64,000 nucleotides of DNA. Source: CAVRQM01 sp963723455. Its GTDB lineage: Bacteria > Pseudomonadota > Alphaproteobacteria > Acetobacterales > Acetobacteraceae. Where the stretch lies: assembly GCA_963723455.1 (NCBI GenBank), contig CAVRQM010000005.1, forward strand, positions 620,001-684,000, written 5' to 3'. Made by a program: the position numbers and the translations under genes. How positions within the stretch are numbered: position 1 is the stretch's first letter; every line of letters begins with the position of its first letter. Below the pieces are notes generated by a model. The model was not told where the DNA came from and did not search any database. It worked only from the letters and a program-made list of their open reading frames with translations. This document shows, in pieces, positions 1 to 8,753 of the stretch.

Positions 1-933
1 CCAGCGCCAGCGTCGGCATGTCCAGCGCGCCCGAGGATGGCGCCACCGCGGCGCAGCTGCTGCGCAACGCCGGCCGTGCGCTGGACCGCGCCAAGGCGGA
101 GGGCCGCGCCACGCTGCGCAGCTACGAGACCAGCATGGACGCCGAGCTGCAGGATCGTCAGGCGATCGGCCTGGAACTGCCGGAGGCGATGACCTACGGC
201 GAGTTCGAACTGTCCTATCAGCCTGTGGTGGAGCTGGCCGGCGGCGTGGTGAGCGGCCTGGAGGCGCTGCTGCGCTGGAACCATCCAGTGCGCGGCCTGA
301 TCTCGCCGGCGCTGTTCATTCCGGTCGCCGAGGACATCGGGCTGATGGACGCGCTGGGCGAATGGGTGCTGCGCCGGGTGTGCGCCGATGCGCGCCACTG
401 GCCGGAGCATCTCAGCCTGGCCGTCAACATGTCGGCGCGGCAGCTGGCGAGCGCCGGGCTGGTCACTGTTGTCGAGGCCGCGATCACCGCCGGCGGGATC
501 GCCCCGCGCCGCCTGGAAATCGAGATCACGGAATCGGTGCGCCTGCAGGGCAATCCCGCCGTGCTGGACAACCTGCACCGCCTGCGCGACCTGGGCGTGC
601 GGATCGCGCTGGATGATTTCGGCACCGGATACTCGTCGCTGGCCTACCTGTGCAGCTTTCCGTTCACCAAAATCAAGATCGACCAGAGCTTCGTGCGCGG
701 CCTGGGCGAGCGCGAGGATTGCGCCGCGATCATCAGCGCCGCGGCCCAGCTCGGCCAGCGGCTCGGCATGAGCACCACCGCCGAAGGGGTCGAGACGGCG
801 GACCAGTCCCGCACGGCTGCGCGCCGCCGGCTGCACCGAGGCGCAGGGCTATCTGATCGCCCGGCCGTGGCCGTTGCAGCAGGTCAAGGACTGGCTTGCC
901 AAGCACGTCACCTGCCCGGCCGGGGGCTGGTGA
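1..933 (+). CDS. GGDEF-EAL cyclic-di-GMP protein, 5' partial, frameshifted near its end
   Basis: The frame is open from the window edge, so the gene starts upstream. The first ~40 residues look like the end of a GGDEF domain (ASVGM, then LLRNAGRALDRAKAEGR). The rest is an EAL phosphodiesterase domain that hydrolyses c-di-GMP: LEALLRW, NMSARQL, EITES, DDFGTGYSS, KIDQSF and AEGVET are all present. After AEGVETADQ the frame slips (about 804-815). The expected EAL ending (GCTEAQGYLIARP) continues in another frame to a TGA at 931-933, while the unshifted frame runs on to 1034 with unrelated sequence. All catalytic motifs lie before the slip, so some activity may remain; loss of the last helix is likely harmful. 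Identity as an EAL protein is certain; the frameshift could be real or a sequencing indel. Confidence 0.9.
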
Positions 934-948
934 GCGGCAGCGCGCTGG

Positions 949-2484
949 TCAGTCTAAAGCCAGGGCGCCTGTATCCGTCCCGAACCCGCCCGCTTCGCCC
1001 AACAATGCAGCCGCGGTCTCGATGTCCGGCGTGAACAGGCGGTCCTCGTCGCGGAACGGCACGCGCCGGCGCAGCGCGGCGTAGGCCGCCTCGATCGGGG
1101 CCGAGCTGCGCAGCGGACGCTGGAAATCCAGGCCCTGCGCGCCGGCCAGCAGCTCGATGGCGACGATCCGCGCCACGTTGTCTGCCAGCGGCGACAGCCG
1201 GCGCGCGGCAAACGTGGCCATGCTGACATGGTCCTCCTGGTTGGCCGAGGTCGGCAGGCTGTCGACGCTGGCCGGATGCGCCAGGCTCTTGTTTTCGCTG
1301 GCCAGGGCGGCGGCGGTGACGTGGGCGAGCATGAAGCCGCTGTTCAGCCCCGGCTCGCGCGCCAGGAACGGCGGCAGGCCGGAGATCGATGCGTCGATCA
1401 GCATTGCCACCCGCCGCTCCGACAGCGCGCCGATCTCGGCCGCGGCGATGGCCAGCAGGTCGGCCGCGATCGCCACCGGCTCGGCGTGAAAATTGCCGCC
1501 GGAGACGATCTCGTTCGGATCGGTCAGCACCAGCGGGTTGTCGGTGACGCCGTTGGCCTCGATCACCAGCACTCGCGCGGCGTGGCGCATGCTGTCCAGC
1601 ACCGCGCCCATCACCTGCGGCTGGCAGCGCAGCGAATACGGATCCTGCACGCGGTCGCAATGCGGTCCCTGATGGCTGGCGTTCAGCGCGCTGCCGTCCA
1701 GCAGCGCGCGAAACGCGGCGGCCACGTCGATCTGTCCGCGTTGGCCGCGCAGCGCATGGATGCGCGCGTCGAACGGCCGATGGCTGCCGCGCACCGCCTC
1801 GACCGACATCGCCCCGGTGACGACGGCGGCGTTGAACGCGCGCTCGATGCGCGCCAGCCCGGCCAACGCCAGTGCCGTCGAGACCTGCGTGCCGTTGATC
1901 AGCGCCAGGCCTTCTTTGGCCGCCAGCTCGATCGGCGCCAGCCCGGCGCGGGCCAGGCCGTCGGATGCTGGCATCGTGATGCCGTCCACCCGCACCTCGC
2001 CGATGCCCAGCAGCGCGGCGGACAGATGCGCCAGTGGCGCGAGATCGCCGGACGCGCCGACGGAGCCCTGGCCGGGGATCACCGGCAGCACGTCCGCGCG
2101 GTGCAGAGCCAGCAACGCCTCGACCAGCGCCGGGCGCACGCCAGAGGCCCCGGCCGCCAGGCTGGCCGCCTTCAGCGCCAGGATCAGGCGCACCACGCCA
2201 TCCCGCAGCGGCGCGCCCACGCCGGCGGCGTGCGACAGGATCAGGTTGCGCTGCAACACAGCCAGGTCGGAGGCGCGGATCCGCTGCTGCGCCAGCCGCC
2301 CGAACCCGGTGTTGATGCCATAGACCGCGTCTTCGCCGGCGGCCAGCCGCTCCACGGTCGCGCGCGCGGCGACGATGCGCGGCATCGCCTCGGGCGCCAG
2401 CGACAGCCGCGCGGTGCCGGCCAGGATGGTCCGGATGGCCGCCCAGCCAAGCGGCTGGCCGCCGAGCGGCAGGGTCTGCGTCAT
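949..2484 (-). CDS. hutH: histidine ammonia-lyase (HutH)
   Basis: This 511-residue protein has the usual length of histidine ammonia-lyase, which removes ammonia from L-histidine to give urocanate, the first step of histidine use. The Ala-Ser-Gly triad that cyclises into the MIO cofactor is visible at about residues 144-146 in GSVGASGDLAPLAH. Other family marks are YGINTGFG near residue 55 (catalytic Tyr) and GGNFHAEPVA. The SHAAGVG stretch near residue 84 fits histidine rather than tyrosine or phenylalanine ammonia-lyases. The ATG at 2484 overlaps the aroE stop in an ATGA, so the two are probably one operon. No hutU, hutI or hutG lies beside it, which is unusual. Confidence 0.95.
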   Translation of the reverse strand: MTQTLPLGGQPLGWAAIRTILAGTARLSLAPEAMPRIVAARATVERLAAGEDAVYGINTGFGRLAQQRIRASDLAVLQRNLILSHAAGVGAPLRDGVVRLILALKAASLAAGASGVRPALVEALLALHRADVLPVIPGQGSVGASGDLAPLAHLSAALLGIGEVRVDGITMPASDGLARAGLAPIELAAKEGLALINGTQVSTALALAGLARIERAFNAAVVTGAMSVEAVRGSHRPFDARIHALRGQRGQIDVAAAFRALLDGSALNASHQGPHCDRVQDPYSLRCQPQVMGAVLDSMRHAARVLVIEANGVTDNPLVLTDPNEIVSGGNFHAEPVAIAADLLAIAAAEIGALSERRVAMLIDASISGLPPFLAREPGLNSGFMLAHVTAAALASENKSLAHPASVDSLPTSANQEDHVSMATFAARRLSPLADNVARIVAIELLAGAQGLDFQRPLRSSAPIEAAYAALRRRVPFRDEDRLFTPDIETAAALLGEAGGFGTDTGALALD

Positions 2485-3314
2485 GGGATCGTCGCCTCCA
2501 TTTCGGCGCGCAGCGCCGGGGTGACCTCCGGCATCACGCCGAACCAGGCGCGGAACGCCGGCCGGCCCTGATGCATCAGCATCCCCAGCCCGGGCGCCAC
2601 TCGGTTGCCGCGCGCCCGCGCCGCCGCCAGTAGCGGCGTCTCGCGCGGGATATAGACGATGTCGCAGACCAGGGCCGCGCGTGGCAGCGCGGCAAGGTCC
2701 AGGTCCAGCGCCGGCTGGCCGGCCATGCCCTGCGTCGTAGTGTTGACCAGCAGCGCCGCGCCGTCCATCGCCTCGCCTCGCTGGTCCCAATCCAGCGCCG
2801 TGCCGCCCAGCTCGGCCGCCAGCCGTTCGGCCCGCTCGCGGGTCCGGTTCAACACCCGGATTTCCGGCGCCCCGGCCAGCGCCGCCACAACCGCGCGAGC
2901 GGCACCGCCGGCGCCCAGCACCACCGTCGGGCCGGCATCTACCCGCCATGCCGAATCGACCTCGCGCAGCGCGGCGAGGAAGCCGAAACAGTCGGTGTTG
3001 GCGCCCTCCAGGCTGCCGTCCTCGGCCACCGTGACCAGGTTGACCGCGCCGATGCGCGCCGCCTCCGCATCCAGCCGATCGACCAGCCGCGCCGCCTCCT
3101 CCTTGTGCGGCGCGGTGACGCTGGCGCCGTGGAAACCCAGCGCGGCCAGCCCGCGCAGCGCCGGCTCCAACGCCCAGGGACGCACCGGCAGCCTGACGAA
3201 CGCCCCGTCGATGCCGTGCGCGCGCAGCCAGTGGCCGTGCAGCACCGGCGAGCGGGAATGTTCGGCCGGCCAGCCGATGATTCCTGCCAATCCGCTCCTC
3301 TGGCCAGACCCCAT
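2481..3314 (-). CDS. aroE: shikimate dehydrogenase (AroE)
   Basis: AroE reduces 3-dehydroshikimate to shikimate with NADPH in aromatic amino-acid synthesis. The protein has the substrate-binding N-terminal domain (GIIGWPAEHSRSP near residue 11), the catalytic lysine in VTAPHKEEA (about K71), aspartate in NTDCFGF (about D108), the Rossmann loop GAGGAARAV (about 134-142) and NRTRERAE. The ATG at 3314 puts these at the normal distances; an upstream in-frame start at 3332 would add six residues. It is the first gene of an operon with hutH and is transcribed away from acoA across a 71-base gap. Pairing with hutH rather than with other aro genes is unusual, and it could be a quinate/shikimate-type paralogue. 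Confidence 0.92.
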   Translation of the reverse strand: MGSGQRSGLAGIIGWPAEHSRSPVLHGHWLRAHGIDGAFVRLPVRPWALEPALRGLAALGFHGASVTAPHKEEAARLVDRLDAEAARIGAVNLVTVAEDGSLEGANTDCFGFLAALREVDSAWRVDAGPTVVLGAGGAARAVVAALAGAPEIRVLNRTRERAERLAAELGGTALDWDQRGEAMDGAALLVNTTTQGMAGQPALDLDLAALPRAALVCDIVYIPRETPLLAAARARGNRVAPGLGMLMHQGRPAFRAWFGVMPEVTPALRAEMEATIP

Positions 3315-3385
3315 GACAACCCTTCCCACCACGCCGCCGCTCAGCCTACGCTCCCATGCAACGACGAACCACCGGGGGAACGACC

Positions 3386-4349
3386 ATGCAGCTCAACCGC
3401 GAGCAGCTGCTGACCGCCTACCGCACCATGCGCACGATCCGTGATTTTGAGGAGCGGGTGCATGTGGAGTTCTCCGCCGGCGGCATCCCCGGATTCGTCC
3501 ATCTCTATGCCGGCGAGGAAGCCTCGGCGGTCGGCGTCTGCTCGCATCTGGACGAGCGCGACAAGATCGCCAGCACGCATCGCGGCCACGGCCATTGCCT
3601 GGCAAAGGGCTGCGACGTGAACGGCATGATGGCGGAGATTTTCGGCCGCGCCGACGGGCTGTGCGGCGGCAAGGGCGGCTCGATGCACATTGCCGACCTG
3701 TCGCGCGGCATGATGGGGGCGAACGGCATCGTCGGCGGCGGCCCGCCGCTGATCTGCGGCGCGGCGCTGACCGCCAAGACGCTCAAGACCGGCGGCGTGG
3801 CGGTGGCATTCATCGGCGACGGCGCCAGCAACCAGGGCACCACGATGGAGAGCTATAACCTGGCGAAAGCCTGGATGCTGCCGGCGATCTTCGTCGTCGA
3901 GGACAACGGCTACGCCGAGAGCACCGGCAGCGGCTGGTCGGTGTCGGGCACTCAGCTGGACCGCGCGAAGGCTTTGGCATCCCGGCCGCACAGGTGGACG
4001 GGCATGATTTCTTCGCCGTGCTGGAAGCCTCGCGCGAGATGGTGGAGCGCGCGCGCGACGGCGGCGGCCCGTCGCTGCTGCATGTCAAGCTGGACCGCTT
4101 CTTCGGTCATTTCGAGGGCGATGCCTGCACCTATCGCGGGGCCGGCGAGGTCGATGCATTGCGCCGTGACAAGGACTGCCTGCAGCATTTCCGCAAGCGG
4201 GTGACGGAAGCCGGGTTGCTGGAGCCGGCCAGCTCGACGCGCTGGACGCCGGGGTGGCGCGCGAGATCGAGGAATCTGTGGCGCGCGCCAAGGCGGCCGC
4301 GATGCCGCCCGCCGAGATGCTGCTGACGGATGTGTACGTGTCGTACTGA
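3386..4349 (+). pseudogene. acoA: acetoin dehydrogenase E1 alpha subunit, two frameshifts
   Basis: The product is the alpha subunit of a thiamine-diphosphate 2-oxo acid/acetoin dehydrogenase E1, recognisable by YAGEEASAVG, THRGHGH, GGKGGSMH and the TPP motif GDGASNQGTTMES ending in EDNGY. An AGGGGGAA-like ribosome site lies just before the ATG at 3386. One base is missing at about 3970-3974: after LDRAKA the expected FGIPAAQVDGHDFF is in the next frame. A second base is missing at about 4227-4232: after GLLEPA the expected QLDALDAGVAREIEE is again shifted, ending at a TGA at 4347-4349. Read as written, the protein stops making sense after about 195 of ~320 residues. It heads acoABC. Neither slip is in a long homopolymer. 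Confidence 0.85.
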
Positions 4350-4374
4350 ACGCGAAACCCTTCCCAGCAACGCC

Positions 4375-4391
4375 CTCTCCCTCGGGGAGAG
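4375..4391. repeat. REP-like palindrome between acoA and acoB
   Basis: In the 79-base gap between acoA and acoB sits a perfect hairpin: a 7-bp stem (CTCTCCC at 4375-4381 with GGGAGAG at 4385-4391, counting the shared run of G) around a 3-base loop. The flanks continue in the style of widespread extragenic palindromes (CCCTCTCC on the left, GGGGTGAGGG on the right). The look is that of a REP-type repeat in a processed or stabilised intercistronic region. No second copy was found in this window, so the repeat-family assignment is an inference. Confidence 0.5.
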
Positions 4392-4428
4392 AGTCGGGGT
4401 GAGGGCGCCGCCAACCGCAGGGATCCCG

Positions 4429-5446
4429 ATGAGCAAGAAATCCTTCCGCCAGGCGATCAACGAGGCGCTCGCCCAGGAGATGCGCCGCGACCCCAGGGTC
4501 GTGGTGATGGGCGAGGATGTGGCCGGCGGCCTGGGCGCGCCGGGCGAGGACGACGCCTGGGGCGGCCCGATGGGGGTCACCAAGGGCCTGATGCCGGAGT
4601 TCGGGCGCGAGCGGGTGCTGGATACGCCGATCACCGAAAGCGGCTTCATCGGCGCGGCGATCGGTGCCGCCGCAACGGGCCTGCGGCCGGTCGCCGACCT
4701 GATGTTCGTCGATTTCCTCGGCGTCTGCTTCGACCAGATCTTCAATCAGGCAGCGAAATTCCGCTACATGTTCGGCGGCAAGGCGGTGACCCCGGTGGTG
4801 ATCCGCACGATGTACGGCGCCGGCTTCCGCGCCGCCAGCCAGCACAGCCAGGCGCTGTATCCGATCTTCACCCATATCCCCGGCCTGAAGGTCGTCGTGC
4901 CGTCCGGGCCGTATGACGCGAAGGGGCTGATGATCCAGGCCATCCGCGACGACGACCCGGTGATCTTCCTGGAGCACAAGATGATGTACGACGACATCGA
5001 GGAGGTGCCCGATGAGCCGTACGCCATCCGCTTCGGCGAGGCGAACTTGACCCGCGAGGGAATCCGACGTCACCATCGTCGCGTTCGGCCGCATGGTGAA
5101 GCTGGCCAACGAGGCAGCGGATGCCCTGGCGCGAGAGGGGATCTCCTGCACCGTCCTGGATCCGCGCACCACCTCGCCGCTCGATACCGACGGCATCATC
5201 GAGGCCGTGGAGGAGACCGGGCGGCTGGTGATCGTCGATGAAGCCAGTCCGCGCTGCAACATGGCGGCCGACGTCTCCGCCTTGGTTGCAGAACACGCTT
5301 TCGCGGCGCTGAAAGGGCCGATCCGGCGCGTCACGCCGCCGCATGTGCCGGTGCCGTTCAGCCCGGCGCTGGAGGACATCTACATACCCAGCGTGGCGCG
5401 CATCGCCGATGCCGCGCGTGCGGCGATGAACGGCGCGGCGCGATGA
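4429..5446 (+). pseudogene. acoB: acetoin dehydrogenase E1 beta subunit, frameshifted
   Basis: This is the transketolase-like beta subunit of the same E1: VVVMGEDVAGGLGAPG, DTPITESGFIGAAIGAA, MFGGKAVTPVVIRT and ALYPIFTHIPGLKVVVPS are family signatures. The ATG at 4429 gives the normal start (MSKKSFRQAINEALAQEM). An extra base at about 5058-5063 moves the frame: after NLTREG the expected SDVTIVAFGRMVKLANEA reads in the next frame to the stop at 5446. The total length, 1018 bases, is 3n+1, consistent with a single insertion. The C-terminal domain would be lost, so E1 should be inactive as read. It overlaps acoC by ATGA. Confidence 0.87.
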
Positions 5447-6579
5447 CCGCCGACGCCGCGACGCCGGCCGGGATTTCGGCGATCGGCATGCCGAAATGGG
5501 GCCTGGCGATGACCGAGGGCAAGGTCGCCGCCTGGCTGGTGGCCGAGGGCGCGGAGGTGGACGCCGGCGACGAGGTCATCGAGATCGAGACCAGCAAGAT
5601 CACCAACGTCTTCGAAAGCCCCGCCGCCGGCATCCTGCGCCGCCGCGTCGCCGCCGAGGGCGAGACCCTGCCGGTCGGCGCGCTGCTGGGCGTGCTGGCA
5701 GAAGCCTGGGTCAGCGACGCCGAGATCGACGCCTATGTGGCCGCGGCGCGCGCGCTCCAGGCCGAGGCGACGCACGCCCCGCCGCCGCCGGAGCCGGCGC
5801 TGACACCGGCCGCCGGCTGGACCGTGCGGGCGTTGCGCATGGGCGACGGTGCGGCGACACCGCTGCTGCTGATCCACGGATTCGGCGGCGACCTGCTGAG
5901 CTGGCAGATGAACCAAGCCGAGTGGGCCGCCGACCGGCCCGTGGTGGCGATCGACCTGCCCGGCCACGGCGGCTCGTCCAAGCCGGTGCCCGATCCCAGC
6001 CTGCCCGGCCTGGCGCGCATGGTGGCCGCGGCGATGGACGCGCTGGACCTGCCGCGCGCGCACCTCGCCGGACACTCGCTGGGCGGGGCCATCGCGCTGC
6101 AACTGGCGCTGGACGCGCCGGCCCGCGTCGCCTCGGTGACGCTGGTGTGCTCTGCCGGGCTCGGGCCGGAGGTCAACGCCGACTATATTGAGGGCTTCAT
6201 CGGCGCCGACCGGAGGCGCGAGCTGAAAGCGGTGATCGAGGCGCTGTTCGCCGATCCGTCGCTGGTGACGCGCGAGATGGTCGATGACCTGCTGCGCTAC
6301 AAGCGTCTGGACGGCGTGGCCGAGGCGCTGCGCGGCATCGCCGACGCGGCCTTCGCGCATCGCCGGCAAGCGGTGGTGCTGCGCGAGCGGCTGAGCGAGT
6401 TGCGCGTGCCGGTGATGGCGGTCTGGGGCGCGCAGGACCGCATCATACCGGCCGCGCACGCCGCCACCGTGGCGGCCGACCACCGGCACGTCATCGCCGA
6501 TGCCGGGCACATGGTCCACATCGAGAAGGCCGAGGCGGTGAACCGGCAGGTACGCGCCTTCCTGAGCGCGACGGACTGA
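5443..6579 (+). CDS. acoC: acetoin dehydrogenase E2: lipoyl domain plus alpha/beta-hydrolase fold (AcoC)
   Basis: This 378-residue protein joins an N-terminal lipoyl domain (MPKWGLAMTEG, lipoylated lysine in IETSKI at about K52) to a C-terminal alpha/beta-hydrolase domain (LLIHGFGGD, GHSLGG with the nucleophile-elbow serine near 212, WGAQDRIIP, DAGHMVHIEK). That pairing is typical of AcoC, the acyltransferase of acetoin dehydrogenase, which passes the acetyl group to CoA after acetoin is cleaved. It differs from PDH E2 enzymes, which carry a CAT domain. It is coupled to acoB by ATGA and is intact although both E1 genes before it are broken. No E3 or acoR lies nearby. A hairpin terminator follows at 6617. 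Confidence 0.88.
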   Translation: MTADAATPAGISAIGMPKWGLAMTEGKVAAWLVAEGAEVDAGDEVIEIETSKITNVFESPAAGILRRRVAAEGETLPVGALLGVLAEAWVSDAEIDAYVAAARALQAEATHAPPPPEPALTPAAGWTVRALRMGDGAATPLLLIHGFGGDLLSWQMNQAEWAADRPVVAIDLPGHGGSSKPVPDPSLPGLARMVAAAMDALDLPRAHLAGHSLGGAIALQLALDAPARVASVTLVCSAGLGPEVNADYIEGFIGADRRRELKAVIEALFADPSLVTREMVDDLLRYKRLDGVAEALRGIADAAFAHRRQAVVLRERLSELRVPVMAVWGAQDRIIPAAHAATVAADHRHVIADAGHMVHIEKAEAVNRQVRAFLSATD

Positions 6580-6616
6580 GCCGGGTCAACATCGCGTCAC
6601 CAGGAAGGCGCGATCG

Positions 6617-6641
6617 AAAACCGGCCGCAACGGCCGGCTTT
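6617..6641. terminator. hairpin after acoC
   Basis: A perfect 7-bp stem, CCGGCCG and CGGCCGG (6621-6627 and 6631-6637), encloses the loop CAA and is flanked by AAAA on the left and CTTT on the right. It lies 40 bases after the acoC stop and before the decayed aldehyde dehydrogenase. The U-tract is better on the minus strand, so it may act in both directions, but there is no minus-strand gene here. Confidence 0.5.
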
Positions 6642-6670
6642 GGCGTGGCGCACGTAGCGGGAGCGCAGCC

Positions 6671-7987
6671 ATGCCGCAGGATGCCAGCCAGTCGGTCAAA
6701 ACTGCTTATGACGGATTCGACCGCCTTCCCGTTGCAGGCCAGTGGCGGCACGGGCGCGGCGGCGGCGTGATCGCTGATCGCGACCCGTTTCGCGACAGCG
6801 TCATCCTGGAGATCCCCGGCGTCAGCGTCGCCGACCTGGACGAGGCATACCGCGCCGCTGCGCGCGCGTAGCGGGACTGGGCCGCACAGCTGCCGTCCAT
6901 CCGCGCCACGGTGACGCGCCGAGCGGCGGCGATCATGGAGAAGCGCCAAGCGGAGATCGTCGATTGGCTGATCCGCGAAGCCGGTAGCGCACGCATCAAG
7001 GCCGAGCTGGAGTTCCAGTCGGTGCGCGCGGTGTTCTCGAAGCCGCCTCCATGCCGTACCGCGTCGCCGGTCGCATTCTGCCGGCCGACGTGCCCGGCAA
7101 GGAGAGCCGGGTCTATCGCAAGCCGGTCGGCGTGGTGGGCGTCATCAGCCCGTGGAACTGGCCGCTTCAGCTGACCGTGCGCTCGGTGGCGCCGCTCTGG
7201 CGGTGGGCAACGGCGTGGTGGTCAAGCCGGCCGGCGATGCGCCGGTCACCGGCGGCTCGCTGGTCGCGAACATCCTGGAAGAAGCCGGACTGCAGCCGGG
7301 GCTGCTGAGCATTGTGACGGGCGAGACCAAGGAACTGGGCGACCCGTTCGTGACGCATGACGTGCTGCGCGTGACCGCGTTCACCGGCTCGACGCCCGTC
7401 GGCCGCCACATCGCCGGATGGCGGCCAAGGCTTCGATCCTCAAGCGCTGCGAGCTGGAGCTGGGCGGCAACGGGCCGTTCGTCGCGCTGGACGATGCCGA
7501 CCTGGACCAGGCCGCCCATTCCGGCGCGCTCGGCAAGTTCCTGCATCAGGGCTAGATCTGCATGATCGCCAACTCGGTGGCGTTGGCCAGGCGCAGCGCG
7601 TCGGCCTCGTCGGCGGCGCGGATCACCGGCGCAATCGGCCCGAAAATCTCCTGCCGGGCAAGATCGTTGTCGTTGCCCACGTCGGCGAAGACGTGCGGCG
7701 GCAAGACGAGTCCCTGCGCCTCGCCGCCGGCCAGCTCGCGCAGGCCATCCTTGCGCGCCTTCGCGATTGGCGGTCAGCCCCTCCAGCTGATCTCGGCCTG
7801 TCGGGTTCGGTTTTCACGCGAGACCTGGCGCGCGGCGAGCAACGACCACCCGGTGAACGACTTGCCGAATAGTCCGTTGGACGGCGAGAAGAACTCCGGT
7901 CGCTTCGGCGGCGACTGGGCGATCGCGGCGTTCACCATTGACCAGTGGCTGACCGTGCAGCACACGCCGCGCGCGCTGCCGTTCTGA
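6671..7987 (+). pseudogene. NAD-dependent aldehyde dehydrogenase, multiply disrupted
   Basis: Fragments in shifting frames spell an aldehyde dehydrogenase: DPFRDSVILEIPG, then after an in-frame TAG at 6869 (probably once CAG) RDWAAQLPSIRATV, MPYRVAGRILPADVPGKES, ISPWNWPLQLTVRSVAP, VVVKPAGDAPVTGG, AFTGSTPVGRHIAG, LELGGNGPF (catalytic Glu) and FLHQG-TAG-ICM (catalytic Cys region; the TAG at 7553 again probably once CAG). Single bases are missing near 7039, 7195 and 7420. From about 7575 to 7795 the coding sequence is on the other strand, then the C-terminus returns on the plus strand (GLSGSVFTRDLARGE, DLPNSP, GEKNSG, RFGGDWAIAAFT, VQHTPR). It follows acoABC, and such enzymes often oxidise the acetaldehyde released from acetoin, so this may be the lost partner. 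Confidence 0.88.
7575..7795 (-). other. inverted internal segment of the aldehyde dehydrogenase pseudogene
   Basis: Reading the minus strand from about 7795 down to 7575 gives, with one frame slip, DQLEGLTA, then AKARKDGLRELAGGEAQG, LVLPPHVFADVGNDNDLARQ, EIFGPIAPVIRAADEAD and ALRLANATE. These are consecutive blocks of the C-terminal half of an aldehyde dehydrogenase. They belong between the ICM at 7561 and the GLSGSVFTRD at 7795 on the plus strand. The piece has therefore been flipped in place, and about 60 residues that should lie just after the catalytic cysteine are missing at the left junction. Confidence 0.82.
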
Positions 7988-8010
7988 CGCGCTGGCGCCA
8001 CCCTAACGGC

Positions 8011-8753
8011 CGTGCCCATGGCGATGGCCGCGCGCGCCCTGCTGTGCGTCAAGGCGCAGCACACCGAGCCGGCGATGGCTGCGCTCGCGCCGCATGTCGG
8101 GCCAGAGGCGCGTTCGTTACTGTCAGCGCCGACTATCTCGCACCCGCCGCATCCTGTATGGCGGGCGTGGCGCGCTCGTGTGGGCGAGCTGGATGGCGCA
8201 TGACGGTGCGACTGGCCGGGCCGCACGCGCTGGCCTGCCGGCTCGGGCCGTGGCGATCACCACCCGGCATCATCTGGGGCTATTTGTGGGGCAACCTCGG
8301 TATGGCGCGCTGCTGTTCGCCACCGCTCTCACGGACCACTCGATCAATGATGTGCTGGCTGCGCAGGCGCACCGGCCGGTGCTGACCGCGTCGGCGCGCA
8401 AGGTGCTTGCGGTGACGGCGGCGCTGGGCCTCGGGCCAGAGGGCTTCAGCGGCTTCGATCTCGCGGCGTTCATGCCGCAGGCCGCGGCGGCGGACTCGGA
8501 TGCCTCGTTCCCGGCGACGGTCGCGCATAACCGCAGGTCGGCGAAGTCGCGTAGCGGGATCTGGCGCGACCTGGCGGCCCGCAAGCGCCGCACCGAGGTC
8601 GATCCGCAGCTTGGTCCCGTGCTCGCCGACGGCGCGCGGCTCGGCCTGCCGACCCCGATCACCGCGGCCCTGATCGAATTGATCAATGACATCGAGGCTG
8701 CCGCCCGGCCGCTGTCAGCGGCCAATCTCGATGCGCTGGCGCGCGCGGCGTGA
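8011..8753 (+). pseudogene. 2-dehydropantoate 2-reductase-like (ApbA/PanE) remnant
   Basis: The C-terminal domain of a ketopantoate-reductase family protein is readable to the stop at 8753: YGALLFATALTDHSIND, HRPVLTASARKVLAVTAALG, then NRRSAKSRSGIWRDLAARKR, RTEVDPQLGPVLADG and LGLPTPITAALIELI. Before it, short pieces in other frames match the middle of the family: LLCVKAQHTEPAMAALAPHV, SADYLAP, ILYGGRGALV, GELDG, IIWGYLWGNLG. At least four frame changes are needed, and the N-terminal NADP-binding GxGxxG part is missing, so the gene is dead. Its stop overlaps the GTG of the next SDR gene, showing that it was once in the same operon. Confidence 0.8.
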
